DNA from: Sphingosinicella sp942492965
Lineage (GTDB): Bacteria; Pseudomonadota; Alphaproteobacteria; Sphingomonadales; Sphingomonadaceae
Assembly: GCA_942492965.1 (NCBI GenBank)
Contig: OW818656.1
Span: 2,170,001 to 2,234,000, forward strand
Direction of reading: 5' to 3'
Length of the DNA stretch: 64,000 nt
Shown here piece by piece: positions 25,755 to 34,452 of this stretch (the stretch's first letter is position 1; each line of letters begins with the position of its first letter). Under the pieces are notes generated by a model that saw nothing but the letters and a program-made list of their open reading frames with translations, did no database searches and was not told where the DNA came from. The translations under genes were made by a program, and so were the position numbers.

Positions 25755-27299
25755 ATGAAACCAGATAGCTTGAATGTTGGTGGAACGCTGGGAGGGCTAA
25801 TCGCATCCAGCGTGCGACGCTGGGGTGATCGGCCTGCACTGGTGTGCGGCGATCAGGTGTTCAGCTATTCGCAGTTCGGAGGACGCGCTTGTCAGGCCGT
25901 TACGGCGCTTGCAGCTCTGGGGCTGAGCCGCGGATCAGCGCTTGCGCTTCTGGCTCCTAACAGCGCAGACGTCATGGTCGCGACCGCAGCCGCAATGCTT
26001 GCAGGAATTCGGACCACGCCCCTATCGATGATGGCATCTGATGACGATCTTGCCTGGATGATCGAGGATTCTGAGGTAGATGCCATATGCGCTGATGCTT
26101 TGCACGCTGATCGCGTGTTGGGAATTGCCGCAAACTTGCCGAAGCGACCAATTGTGCTGACTTTCGGAAGAGCAGCAGGCCATACAGATTTCGGGCGCCT
26201 TGTCGATTCTGCACAGCCAGCCTCTCTCGATAGTCAGGCGCGGAGCAGTGACATTGCAGTCATTGGCTACACTGGAGGCACAACCGGTCGACCTAAGGGC
26301 GTCGTTCATAGCCATCATTCGGCGTTGGCCGCTGTGATGATGGCGACCGCAGAGTGGGAATGGCCACAAGAGCTGCGCGTGCTTGCGGTCACACCTGTGT
26401 CCCATGCTGCCGGAATCCTTGCATATCCAACCTGGTTACGCGGCGGTGAGTTCCATCTGCTTCCGAATTTCGTGCCCGCAAGTTTCGCAGACTATGTGTG
26501 CACTCATGACATCAGTTGTACCTTTCTGGTGCCAACCATGATCTATCGCTTGCTGGACTATGCGCGCGAACACGGGCTGGATCTGAGCCCGCTTGAGACG
26601 ATCCTGTATGGTGCAGCGCCAATTGCGACGGATCGCCTCGTCGAAGCACTGGAACGGTTCGGGCCGATCTTCATGCAGCTCTACGGTCAGACCGAGGCGC
26701 CAACATGTATCAGCTATCTGCCACGGGCGCAGCATATTGGGTCCCGTCCTGAACGGCTGGCATCGGTTGGTGTGCCCCATGCCGCGTTGGATATGGTGCT
26801 GTTGGATGACGCGGGCGCTCCGGTGGCGGGCGGCAATCCGGGCGAGATTTGCGTGCGCGGCGGCTTCATAATGGAGGGCTACTGGAAGCGACCGGAGGAA
26901 ACGGCAGAGGCATTCGCAGGGGGGTGGCTACACACCGGCGATGTCGGCCGCTTTGATGCTGACGGGTATCTTCATCTGGTCGACCGCAAGAAGGATATGA
27001 TCATCAGTGGGGGATTTAATATCTATCCACGTGATGTGGAGGAGGTAATTGGTGGCATGGCGGGTATCCGTGGCTGCGCAGTCGTAGGTATGCCTGATGC
27101 CTTATGGGGTGAGGCCGTCACTGCAGCAATCGTGGTTGATGAGATTAGTCCATCAGACGACGCCATCATTGCCGAAGTCCGTGCCCGTCGGGGGCCGGCC
27201 GCCGCTCCCAAGCGAATTGAACGACTCGAGGCTTTACCGCAGACCTTGATTGGCAAGATCGACAAAAAGGCGCTCCGTACCATGCTGTCGGCGGCATGA
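25755..27299 (+). CDS. Acyl-CoA ligase (AMP-forming)
   Basis: 514 residues from the ATG at 25755 with GGAGG 5 nt upstream. The adenylate-forming motifs are present: P-loop GYTGGTTGRPKGVVHSH, YGQTEAPTC (A5), GDVGRFDADGYLHLVDRKKD (A7/A8), and the catalytic Lys in LIGKIDKKALR. It activates a carboxylic acid as an acyl-adenylate and then as the CoA thioester. The pocket cannot be read, but the neighbours point to a branched-chain or alicyclic acid. A shared regulatory element precedes both this gene and the acyl-CoA dehydrogenase at 32148. Confidence 0.93.
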   Translation: MKPDSLNVGGTLGGLIASSVRRWGDRPALVCGDQVFSYSQFGGRACQAVTALAALGLSRGSALALLAPNSADVMVATAAAMLAGIRTTPLSMMASDDDLAWMIEDSEVDAICADALHADRVLGIAANLPKRPIVLTFGRAAGHTDFGRLVDSAQPASLDSQARSSDIAVIGYTGGTTGRPKGVVHSHHSALAAVMMATAEWEWPQELRVLAVTPVSHAAGILAYPTWLRGGEFHLLPNFVPASFADYVCTHDISCTFLVPTMIYRLLDYAREHGLDLSPLETILYGAAPIATDRLVEALERFGPIFMQLYGQTEAPTCISYLPRAQHIGSRPERLASVGVPHAALDMVLLDDAGAPVAGGNPGEICVRGGFIMEGYWKRPEETAEAFAGGWLHTGDVGRFDADGYLHLVDRKKDMIISGGFNIYPRDVEEVIGGMAGIRGCAVVGMPDALWGEAVTAAIVVDEISPSDDAIIAEVRARRGPAAAPKRIERLEALPQTLIGKIDKKALRTMLSAA

Positions 27300-27317
27300 G
27301 GGGACCTCTAGCGCGCC

Positions 27318-28412
27318 TTAGCTCTCCCCAAGCCAGCTCTGAAGAACGGATGTGCGATCAGCGCCGGTCATAGGCGGCGGTCCTGCGACCCGCGCCGGAG
27401 TGAGGGAGAGTTTTGGAGCCGGCGCGGCGTCGTACCCGCCGGCGCAAGGAAGGAAGGCGCTTCGCGCAATGTTGTGGGGATGAAGCGGGGCCTCGGAGAG
27501 TGAGAGAACCGGGGTAAGGCAGCTATCGCTACCCTCGGTCAGCGCGCACCAGTCGTCTCTAGTCCGCGTAGCGAACAGGGCCGCCATGTACTGCGTCATA
27601 GCAGGCCATAGCTTCCTGTCATTCTGCCGGGCGAACATCGGATCGCTGAGGCCGATCCGGTCGCGCAGAATCTGCCAGAACTGCGGCTCAATCGCGGCAA
27701 CAGCTACAAACTTCCCATCCAAACAGGCATAGCAACGGTACCAAGGTGCGGTGCCATCCAGATAGTTGACGCCCCGCCGGTCCTGCCAGCGGTCTTCGCG
27801 CAGCAGGCCATGAAAAAGACCGGAGAGCGAAATGGCGCCATCTGTCATCGCGGCGTCAACGGTTTGGCCTTGTCCGGTTGCCCGCGCATGTGTCAGAGCC
27901 GCCAGCATTCCCATGACGAGATAAAGGGCGCCTCCGCCAAAATCGGCCACTAAATTCAGGGGCGGCGGCGGAGGCCGATCTGCAGGGCCCATGGCGTGTA
28001 GTGCGCCGGTCAGCGCCAAATAGGTAAGATCGTGGCCGGCTGTCTGCGCAAGCGGACCTGACTGCCCCCAGCCGGTCATGCGGCCGTAGACAAGTGCTGG
28101 ATTGCGCTTCGTCAGCACCGCCGGCCCAAGGCCTAGACGTTCCATTACGCCAGGGCGGAAGCTTTCAATCAATAGCTCGGCTCGATCTACGAGGGCGACG
28201 GCGAGGGCCACATCCGCCGGTTGTTTCAGATCCAGTGCGATCGACCGTTTGCCGCGTGACAGCACTTGGTCGGCCACACTCCCAGGGCGGTCGATCCGCA
28301 CGACATCGGCGCCAAGGTCCGCGAGCAGCATGGCAGCAAACGGTCCCGGACCCAGACCTGCGAATTCGGCTATTTTCACGCCTGCGAGCGGCCCTGCGGC
28401 TGCTGCTGTCAT
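27318..28412 (-). CDS. CaiB/BaiF family CoA-transferase or 2-methylacyl-CoA racemase
   Basis: 364 residues. The family III CoA-transferase fold begins with LAGVKIAEFAGLGPGPFAAM and LLADLGADVVRIDRP, and contains KRSIALDLKQPADVA and ESFRPGVMERLGLGP. The SGPLAQTAGHDLTYLALTGA segment is typical of alpha-methylacyl-CoA racemases (AMACR), including the His/Asp pair around GHD. AMACR converts (R)- to (S)-2-methylacyl-CoA so that acyl-CoA dehydrogenases can act on branched chains. That reading fits the neighbouring beta-oxidation genes better than a CoA transfer. It converges on the ligase gene with an 18-bp gap. Confidence 0.88.
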   Translation of the reverse strand: MTAAAAGPLAGVKIAEFAGLGPGPFAAMLLADLGADVVRIDRPGSVADQVLSRGKRSIALDLKQPADVALAVALVDRAELLIESFRPGVMERLGLGPAVLTKRNPALVYGRMTGWGQSGPLAQTAGHDLTYLALTGALHAMGPADRPPPPPLNLVADFGGGALYLVMGMLAALTHARATGQGQTVDAAMTDGAISLSGLFHGLLREDRWQDRRGVNYLDGTAPWYRCYACLDGKFVAVAAIEPQFWQILRDRIGLSDPMFARQNDRKLWPAMTQYMAALFATRTRDDWCALTEGSDSCLTPVLSLSEAPLHPHNIARSAFLPCAGGYDAAPAPKLSLTPARVAGPPPMTGADRTSVLQSWLGES

Positions 28413-28504
28413 TGTGTATGCACCGGGTATCGGATGTCGGCGCTGGGCAGCGCGCTCACGCTGGTGCTACCCTTGATTTCAGAGGAAATTGAGATTTTCA
28501 CGCG

Positions 28505-30031
28505 TCAGATGGCCCTGCCCGTGTCAGCCCAGTAAGCGTCGCGTAGCCGTCGTTTGAAGATTTTGCCTGAATCCTCACGTGGGAGACTTGCATCAAAGCG
28601 CACGAGCTTTGGCACCTTGTACGAGGCGAGGCGGTCGCGAACATGCTTGCGCACAGCATCTTCAGTGAGTTCCGCGCCATCTTGGACCTCGATGACGGAG
28701 CACAAGGCTTCGCCGAATTCATCGTCTGGTACGCCAAAGACTGCGCAGTCGCGCACTCCAGGCAGGTCGAGCAGAACGGCTTCGATTTCCGATGGGTAGA
28801 TGTTCACGCCGCCGGAAATGACCATGTCGCGCACGCGGTCGCACAGAAACAGATAGCCGTCTGCGTCTAGATAGCCAATGTCGCCGATGCTGACATACCC
28901 TCCTTCTGCGCCGACTTTCAGCCGCTCCTCATCCCGGCCGTGATAGGTGAAATCGGGAAAGTTCTCGGAGCGGATATAAACTTCGCCAGGTTCTCCTATG
29001 GGGAGCTGGGTGCCATCGGGACCCAGGATCCGAATGTCGCATCCCTCCATGGGGCGACCCACCGTTCCCGGTTTCGCCAGCGCTTCCTCAGATGTATGGC
29101 AAACCGCGCCGCCAGTCTCCGTCCCCCCATAATATTCGTGAATAATGGGACCCCACCAATTGATCATTGCCTGCTTTACCCGGGGTGGGCAGGGTGCCGC
29201 TCCATGCGCGACGAACACAAGCGCGGAGAGATCGTATCGCCCACGCACTTCCTCCGGCAGTCGCAGCAATCTGACGAACATGGTCGGGACGAGGTGCAAG
29301 TGTGTTAGGCGGTGCTGCTCGACGAGTGCCAGCAACTCCTCGGGATCGAAACGGGGCTGTAGAACAACCAGCTCGCCAATCTGACCAGCCACTACCGAAT
29401 ATGTATAGGGGGCGGCATGATAGATGGGCCCCGTGATACAGGTGCGGATTATCGTATCTGGTCGCAGCCCGAGAGCGGTGCCCATCAACTTTGCCATCCG
29501 AGCCTGCATCCTCGGGCCGGCAGGTTCGCGACGTACCCCCTTGGGCTTCCCGGTTGTGCCAGATGTGTAAATCAAACCCATACGCGCGCGCGCGGGAGTG
29601 CCGGAGTAAGGTGGATGCACGGCCCGCCAATCGGCCCATGTCGGACCGGGAGCCGGGGTGGACGAAATACCGTAGGCCGCGCAGAGTTCCGCCGGTGTTT
29701 CCACCCAAAGCACCGGGAAAGCGGCGGGTAGCGCAGAGCCCAGTACCGGCCGCAGGTCGACATGCGTCACAAGAAGTTTCGCCCTCGAGTCCTGTAGAAC
29801 GTACAGCGCTTCGTCAGCCCTGAAGTGCCAGTTGATTGGAACCACGTATGCGCCGATCAAGGCAGCGGCGGCAACGACTTCAAAAAACACGAGGTCGTTG
29901 CGTAACAGCAGGGCGACACTGTCTCCTTCCCCAATGCCCAAGGCAGCAAGACCACTAGCTGCGCGCCGGGACCGGTCCGAGAGATCTTCGCCCGAAAGTC
30001 GTCTATTGCCGCTGATGAAGTCTGCTGTCAT
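28505..30031 (-). CDS. Second acyl-CoA ligase (AMP-forming)
   Basis: 508 residues. Motifs: YTSGTTGKPKGVRREP (P-loop), HEYYGGTETGG, GDIGYLDADGYLFLCDRVRD, and LPREDSGKIFKRRLRD with the C-terminal catalytic Lys. It belongs to the same superfamily as the ligase at 25755 but is clearly a different branch, so the two probably act on different chain lengths or stages. It overlaps the downstream end of the MaoC gene (start codon within 4 nt), showing that ligase, hydratases and thiolase form one minus-strand operon. Confidence 0.93.
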   Translation of the reverse strand: MTADFISGNRRLSGEDLSDRSRRAASGLAALGIGEGDSVALLLRNDLVFFEVVAAAALIGAYVVPINWHFRADEALYVLQDSRAKLLVTHVDLRPVLGSALPAAFPVLWVETPAELCAAYGISSTPAPGPTWADWRAVHPPYSGTPARARMGLIYTSGTTGKPKGVRREPAGPRMQARMAKLMGTALGLRPDTIIRTCITGPIYHAAPYTYSVVAGQIGELVVLQPRFDPEELLALVEQHRLTHLHLVPTMFVRLLRLPEEVRGRYDLSALVFVAHGAAPCPPRVKQAMINWWGPIIHEYYGGTETGGAVCHTSEEALAKPGTVGRPMEGCDIRILGPDGTQLPIGEPGEVYIRSENFPDFTYHGRDEERLKVGAEGGYVSIGDIGYLDADGYLFLCDRVRDMVISGGVNIYPSEIEAVLLDLPGVRDCAVFGVPDDEFGEALCSVIEVQDGAELTEDAVRKHVRDRLASYKVPKLVRFDASLPREDSGKIFKRRLRDAYWADTGRAI

Positions 30032-30441
30032 GCCAGCGCTACGATGGCTTCGCCTGCTAGGGTATCAGCGCCGTTTTCCACCTTTACACCAATAAGGATG
30101 CGCGCACGGCGTTCTCCGGCTTCCTCGAAAAGCTCCACGATTTCACCATTGCATCTGACTATCGCATTCACAGGCGTGATGGAAACAAACCGCGCCTGCC
30201 ATCGGCGCAGCTGCGATTGCGGAAGCCATCCAGTCAGAAGTTGCGCCAGATAGGCCATAGAAAGCATGCCGTGGGCAAACACATCTGAAAGTCCGGCCTT
30301 ATGCGCGAAATCTGTGTCAATGTGGATGGGGTTGTGATCACCCGACGCACCGGCAAACAGAGCCAGCGTTGTCCGTGAGATGGGGCCATGCTTTAGCTCA
30401 GGAAGCTGCTCCCCCACCGAATATGTGTTTGCCTCAGCCAT
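30028..30441 (-). CDS. MaoC-like (R)-specific enoyl-CoA hydratase half
   Basis: 137 residues, a single hot-dog domain. The hydratase 2 motif is visible in FAGASGDHNPIHIDTDFAHK with Asp/His, followed by DVFAHGMLSMAYLAQLLTGW. It hydrates trans-2-enoyl-CoA to (3R)-hydroxyacyl-CoA. The preceding gene encodes another hot-dog half lacking the same motif strength, so the active enzyme may be a heterodimer, as in ChsH1/ChsH2-like hydratases of steroid degradation. It overlaps that gene by 8 nt. Confidence 0.9.
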   Translation of the reverse strand: MAEANTYSVGEQLPELKHGPISRTTLALFAGASGDHNPIHIDTDFAHKAGLSDVFAHGMLSMAYLAQLLTGWLPQSQLRRWQARFVSITPVNAIVRCNGEIVELFEEAGERRARILIGVKVENGADTLAGEAIVALA

Positions 30442-30874
30442 GCCGCACCACCAGAATCGATTTCAGAATTCCACAACGCTGTCCGCCGGCATCGTGATAG
30501 GTCACGTCGCGGGTCACGAACTCCAACAGGCCGCCTTTCTTCTCATAGACATCGCTTATCGTGGATCTCATCGTCAGTGTTTCCCCGGCATAAACGACGC
30601 GGTCATACTCAAAGCTTTGCTCGGCATGGAGTACCTTCTCCAGTGGTACGTCGATCTCTTCGATCCAGATGCTATCGGTCGGCGCCAGAAGCTCGGCGGA
30701 AAATAGGAATGTCGGTGGTACGGGAAGAGCTGGATGACCAGCGGCACGAGCCGCCTCCTCATTCAGATAAACAGGATTGGTTTCTCCTGTTGCTTTCGCG
30801 AAAAAACGGAGAGCGTTTGCTGTGATTGTGAAATGCTTTTCCGGCCAAGTCTTGCCGATCAACGACCTGTCCAT
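30434..30874 (-). CDS. FAS1-like/MaoC N-terminal-type dehydratase half
   Basis: 146 residues from the ATG at 30874, two bases after the thiolase stop; a GTG six bases upstream overlaps that stop. The sequence LIGKTWPEKHFTITANALRF, then FAKATGETNPVYLNEEAARA, and HPALPVPPTFLFSAEL is the FAS1-like dehydratase domain that usually pairs with a MaoC domain. HAEQSFEYDRVVYAGETLT is the other family landmark. Alone such domains are often structural; together with the adjacent MaoC protein it should form a two-subunit hydratase that accepts bulky acyl-CoAs. Confidence 0.88.
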   Translation of the reverse strand: MDRSLIGKTWPEKHFTITANALRFFAKATGETNPVYLNEEAARAAGHPALPVPPTFLFSAELLAPTDSIWIEEIDVPLEKVLHAEQSFEYDRVVYAGETLTMRSTISDVYEKKGGLLEFVTRDVTYHDAGGQRCGILKSILVVRHG

Positions 30875-30876
30875 GC

Positions 30877-32055
30877 TCACGCTGCCTTGTAAAGGGTAAC
30901 GACGCATGCACCGCCTAGCCCGAGATTGTGTTGCAGAGCGTAGTTCACATTCTCGACCTGACGCTTCCCGGCATCGCCTCGAACTTGCCAGACCAACTCG
31001 GCACATTGCGCAAGGCCTGTCGCGCCAAGCGGGTGCCCTTTGGAGAGTAGGCCGCCGGACGGGTTGGTCACAACGCGGCCGCCATACGTGTTCTCACCAT
31101 CACGAATGAACTTCTCTGCTTCCCCTTCGTCTGCGAGTCCAAGCGCCTCGTACGTGAGGACCTCATTGGTGGTAAAACAATCGTGGAGTTCGACCACAGC
31201 GACATCATCTGGTCCGATCCCTGCCGCTTCATAGACTTGGCGAGCGCCATTGCGTGCCATGTCATAGCCGATTGCGCGAATCAGGCTATTACCTTCGAAG
31301 GAGCTCTCGGGGTCAGTTGTCATCGACTGCGCCACGATTTCGACGTAGCGGCCTGGATGGCGCCGAGCGAATGCCTCGGAAACAATTACGGCCGCCGCTG
31401 CGCCGCAGGTCGGCGGGCAGCATTGAAGCCGTGTAAGCGGTCCGAAGATGGAGGGTGAAGCCATGATCTCATCGACGCTCAACGGGTCGCGAAAGATCGC
31501 GTAGGGATTGGCAGCGGCATGGCGCCGCGCTTTCTCGGCTACCATTGCGAAAGCTTCGGTTTTCATACCGGTGCGCATCTGGTACTCCGCGCCAGCGCCG
31601 CCGAAAAAGCGCGCAGCCATAGGCTTTTCGGGATCGTCGTCTTCCTGAGCGGCAAGCACGATGTTATGCAGGCCCATGATGGAATTGCGATCCGTCGCTG
31701 TAACGCCGAGCGCACCTGGGTTCATCTGCTCGAAGCCCACAGCCAGAGCCACATCGACTGCGCCGCTTGCTACCGCTTGGCGGGCCAGGAACAACGCTGT
31801 TGATCCTGTGGCGCAGGCATTGTTGACATTGATGATCGGAATTCCGGTAAGACCAACCTTGTAAAGCGCTTGCTGGCCCGATGTGGAATCGCCATAAACG
31901 AATCCGGCATAAGCTTGCTGCACTTGATCATAGGTGAGGCCAGCATCTGCCAAAGCCCCCCGGGCAGCTTTGGCGCCCATCTCATCATAGTTGGCCCCAG
32001 CACTTGGCTTGCTGAAGGGGACCATGGCTACGCCACCGACAAATGCCTTGCTCAT
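30877..32055 (-). CDS. Thiolase, SCPx/lipid-transfer-protein type
   Basis: 392 residues from the ATG at 32055 with GGGAG 7 nt upstream. The catalytic Cys is in NVNNACATGSTALFLARQAV, the His motif is GGLLSKGHPLGATGLAQ, and the second Cys is in GLGGACVVTLYKAA. The N-terminus KAFVGGVAMVPFSKPSAGAN is characteristic of SCPx-type thiolases, which cleave 2-methyl-branched and sterol side-chain 3-ketoacyl-CoAs. It is the first gene of the minus-strand operon and is divergent from the acyl-CoA dehydrogenase pair. Confidence 0.92.
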   Translation of the reverse strand: MSKAFVGGVAMVPFSKPSAGANYDEMGAKAARGALADAGLTYDQVQQAYAGFVYGDSTSGQQALYKVGLTGIPIINVNNACATGSTALFLARQAVASGAVDVALAVGFEQMNPGALGVTATDRNSIMGLHNIVLAAQEDDDPEKPMAARFFGGAGAEYQMRTGMKTEAFAMVAEKARRHAAANPYAIFRDPLSVDEIMASPSIFGPLTRLQCCPPTCGAAAAVIVSEAFARRHPGRYVEIVAQSMTTDPESSFEGNSLIRAIGYDMARNGARQVYEAAGIGPDDVAVVELHDCFTTNEVLTYEALGLADEGEAEKFIRDGENTYGGRVVTNPSGGLLSKGHPLGATGLAQCAELVWQVRGDAGKRQVENVNYALQHNLGLGGACVVTLYKAA

Positions 32056-32081
32056 CTCGTTCTCCCAATTGCGACTCAAGC

Positions 32082-32110
32082 ATTGACCGACCGGTCGCTA
32101 AATGCAAGAC
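32082..32110. promoter_or_regulatory. Divergent promoter element with TetR-type palindrome
   Basis: It contains CGACCGGTCG, a perfect 10-bp palindrome at 32088-32097, inside a 29-bp block shared with 25709-25737 (ATTGACCG...TGCAAGAC). It lies between the thiolase start (minus) and the acyl-CoA dehydrogenase start (plus). The GACCGACCGGTC type is common for TetR proteins of acyl-CoA catabolism. Confidence 0.65.
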
Positions 32111-32147
32111 TTTCTATCACAGGTAATCAAATAGGCGTGGAGTCGGG

Positions 32148-33227
32148 GTGAATTTCGAGTTGGCAGATGAGCACAGGCTGTTTGGCGAACAGCTCCGTCG
32201 GGCGTTGAGTGCTGCAGCTCCGCTAGCTGAAACCCGCGCCTGCATAGACGACAATCGAAGTAGCCCGGCTGCGTGGAAGGTTCTCGTAGAGGTAGGAGCG
32301 TGCGCCGCTTCTATTCCAGAGAAGTACGGCGGGCTGGGTCTGGGTGCGTTCCCACTATGTGTAGCTGCTGGCGAGATCGGCTGGGCGGTCGCCAGTGCAC
32401 CTGCGCCTGCATCTCTCTATTTATTTTCTCAGACGCTGACGCTGGCTGAGGATTCGGTCGAATGCGCCGCTTGGTTGCCTGGCATAGCCGATGGCTCATA
32501 CATCGGCACCGCTGCTATGAGTTCATTGCAACCCACGCGTTTCGCGGGAGGCCGCTTGACCGGGGTAGCGAGCCCGGTGCCGGACGGAATGCATGCGAGG
32601 TGCGGGCTGATTCTCGCAGAGGCCGACCACGAACCCCTTCTCGTGCTGGTCGATCTATCTTCGGATGGTGTAGCAAGAACAGCATTATCCTGCGTGGATC
32701 CAGGTCGACCGCTTGCACGGTTGGAGTTCGCGGGTGTACCCGCCGTGCCTGTTGGAACTGCTCGGACAGCGAAGGCCGGGTTGGATCGGGCTGCAGTCTG
32801 TCTGGCATTCGAACAGGTCGGTGGGGCCGAACGCGCCCTCGAGGCCGCTCGTCTCTATGCATTGGAGCGGACTACATTCGGACGACGCATCGGCAGCTAC
32901 CAAGCCGTGAAGCACAAGCTTGCCAATATGTGGGTAAAGATCGAGATCGCGCGTGCGCACGCGCTCTATGCCGGTTGGGCTCTGGATAGTGCTTCCCCCG
33001 ACTTGGCGCTTGCCGCCGCCGCTGCCCGGGTTGCGGCAACCGAGGCCTATCTCTTTGCTGCCCAGGAGGCACTTCAAATCCATGGTGGTTATGGCTTCAC
33101 CTTCGAATCCGATTGCCATCTATTTTACCGCCGCGCCCGATCACTCGCAGCTGTGATTGGTTCATCCCGAAGGTGGGGTGACCAGCTTTCCGCTTTGATC
33201 GCTGCCGGCGCAACAGCCGTCCACTGA
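32148..33227 (+). CDS. Acyl-CoA dehydrogenase, short subunit
   Basis: 359 residues from a GTG start with GGAG 5 nt upstream. The fold is shown by VEVGACAASIPEKYGGLGLG, ARLYALERTTFGRRIGSYQA and ALQIHGGYGFTFESD. It is shorter than canonical enzymes and the middle beta-domain is divergent. Adjacent unequal acyl-CoA dehydrogenase genes usually encode alpha2-beta2 enzymes (ChsE1/ChsE2-like) in which only one subunit type holds the catalytic base and FAD sites are shared. It is 10 bp upstream of its likely partner. Confidence 0.9.
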   Translation: MNFELADEHRLFGEQLRRALSAAAPLAETRACIDDNRSSPAAWKVLVEVGACAASIPEKYGGLGLGAFPLCVAAGEIGWAVASAPAPASLYLFSQTLTLAEDSVECAAWLPGIADGSYIGTAAMSSLQPTRFAGGRLTGVASPVPDGMHARCGLILAEADHEPLLVLVDLSSDGVARTALSCVDPGRPLARLEFAGVPAVPVGTARTAKAGLDRAAVCLAFEQVGGAERALEAARLYALERTTFGRRIGSYQAVKHKLANMWVKIEIARAHALYAGWALDSASPDLALAAAAARVAATEAYLFAAQEALQIHGGYGFTFESDCHLFYRRARSLAAVIGSSRRWGDQLSALIAAGATAVH

Positions 33228-33237
33228 AGGTGAAGTC

Positions 33238-34452
33238 ATGGATTTCGAGGACAGCCCCGAAAATGCCGCCTATCGGGGAAAGGCGCGCGCTTGGTTAACG
33301 GCTAACGCGGCGTTGCTTGGCCAGGGAGCGGTATATCCTGACGATACTGAGCTTTTGCGAGCCGCACGAGCTTGGCAGGCGCGAAAGGCAGCGGCCGGTT
33401 ATGCCGCGATTACACTGCCAAAGGCGTACGGTGGGAGCGGCCTAGGACCCTCCGAAATGCTGATCTATCGGCAAGAGGAGGCGCGGTTCGCCGTGCCGTT
33501 CGGCGTGTACGAGATTGGCCTTGGCATGTGCATCCCGACGCTGTTGGCATTGGGTAATGCACAATTGTGCGGCCGTTACGTGCGATCTGCCATCGCTGGC
33601 CAGGAAATCTGGTGCCAACTGTTCTCTGAGCCTTCGGCCGGATCCGATCTCGCTGCGCTGAAGACGAGGGCGGAATTTGTGGATGGTGATTGGGTTGTTA
33701 ACGGGCAGAAGATTTGGACGACCGGTGCTCAGTTCTCAGACTTTGGGCTGTTGCTTGCCCGAACTGATCCAAGCGTGGCGAAACATGCCGGGCTGACGCT
33801 GTTTATTCTGGATATGAGAGCGTCTGGCGTCGAAGTGCGTCCGATTCGGCAGCTGTCTGGCGGTGCCGAATTCAATGAGGTCTTTCTAACGGATGTTCGT
33901 ATCCCGGACGACCATCGCCTTACCGAGCTCGGGGGTGGGTGGGCGGGTGCCCGCACGACACTGTTATTCGAACGCTTGAACGTTGGCGGGGACATTGGCC
34001 TGATGGACCATCGGGAGGTGTTGTGGCGGGTACGCGAAATGAAGCTCGGTGAGCATTCAGTCGCTGAGGATTCACTTTTCCGTGAACGATTGGCACGTTG
34101 GCACGTGGCGGATCGCGGGCTGAAACTGCTCAATTTCCGCACGCTCACCGCTCTGGAGCATGGCACCACGCCTGGTCCGGAACAATCCATCGCGAAGCTT
34201 GTGATTGCCGGTCAGGTGCAGGAGATGGCGAATTATCTGCTGGACCTTAGGCAGGAAGAAGGCGCGTTGTGCGGCGAAGCGCTGGGCAACACGTGGATGC
34301 GCGTTGAGCGTGCCTGGAGTATGGGCGCTGGAATGCGCATCGCTGGTGGTACGGACGAAATTTTGCGCAACATCATTGCTGAGCGTGTCCTTGGATTGCC
34401 GCCTGAGCCTCGAGCCGATGTCGGCGTGCCCTTCAATCAGGACAGATCGTGA
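33238..34452 (+). CDS. Acyl-CoA dehydrogenase, long subunit
   Basis: 404 residues. Flavin and substrate motifs are clear: WCQLFSEPSAGSDLAALKTR, VNGQKIWTTGAQFSDFGLLL (classic), and AGGTDEILRNIIAERVLGLP at the C-terminus. This subgroup (ARAWLTANAALL at the N-terminus) is typical of dehydrogenases for bulky acyl-CoAs in actinobacteria and sphingomonads. It should oxidise the acyl-CoA to the trans-2-enoyl-CoA, passing electrons to ETF. It overlaps the convergent crotonase gene by 16 nt at their 3' ends. Confidence 0.93.
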   Translation: MDFEDSPENAAYRGKARAWLTANAALLGQGAVYPDDTELLRAARAWQARKAAAGYAAITLPKAYGGSGLGPSEMLIYRQEEARFAVPFGVYEIGLGMCIPTLLALGNAQLCGRYVRSAIAGQEIWCQLFSEPSAGSDLAALKTRAEFVDGDWVVNGQKIWTTGAQFSDFGLLLARTDPSVAKHAGLTLFILDMRASGVEVRPIRQLSGGAEFNEVFLTDVRIPDDHRLTELGGGWAGARTTLLFERLNVGGDIGLMDHREVLWRVREMKLGEHSVAEDSLFRERLARWHVADRGLKLLNFRTLTALEHGTTPGPEQSIAKLVIAGQVQEMANYLLDLRQEEGALCGEALGNTWMRVERAWSMGAGMRIAGGTDEILRNIIAERVLGLPPEPRADVGVPFNQDRS

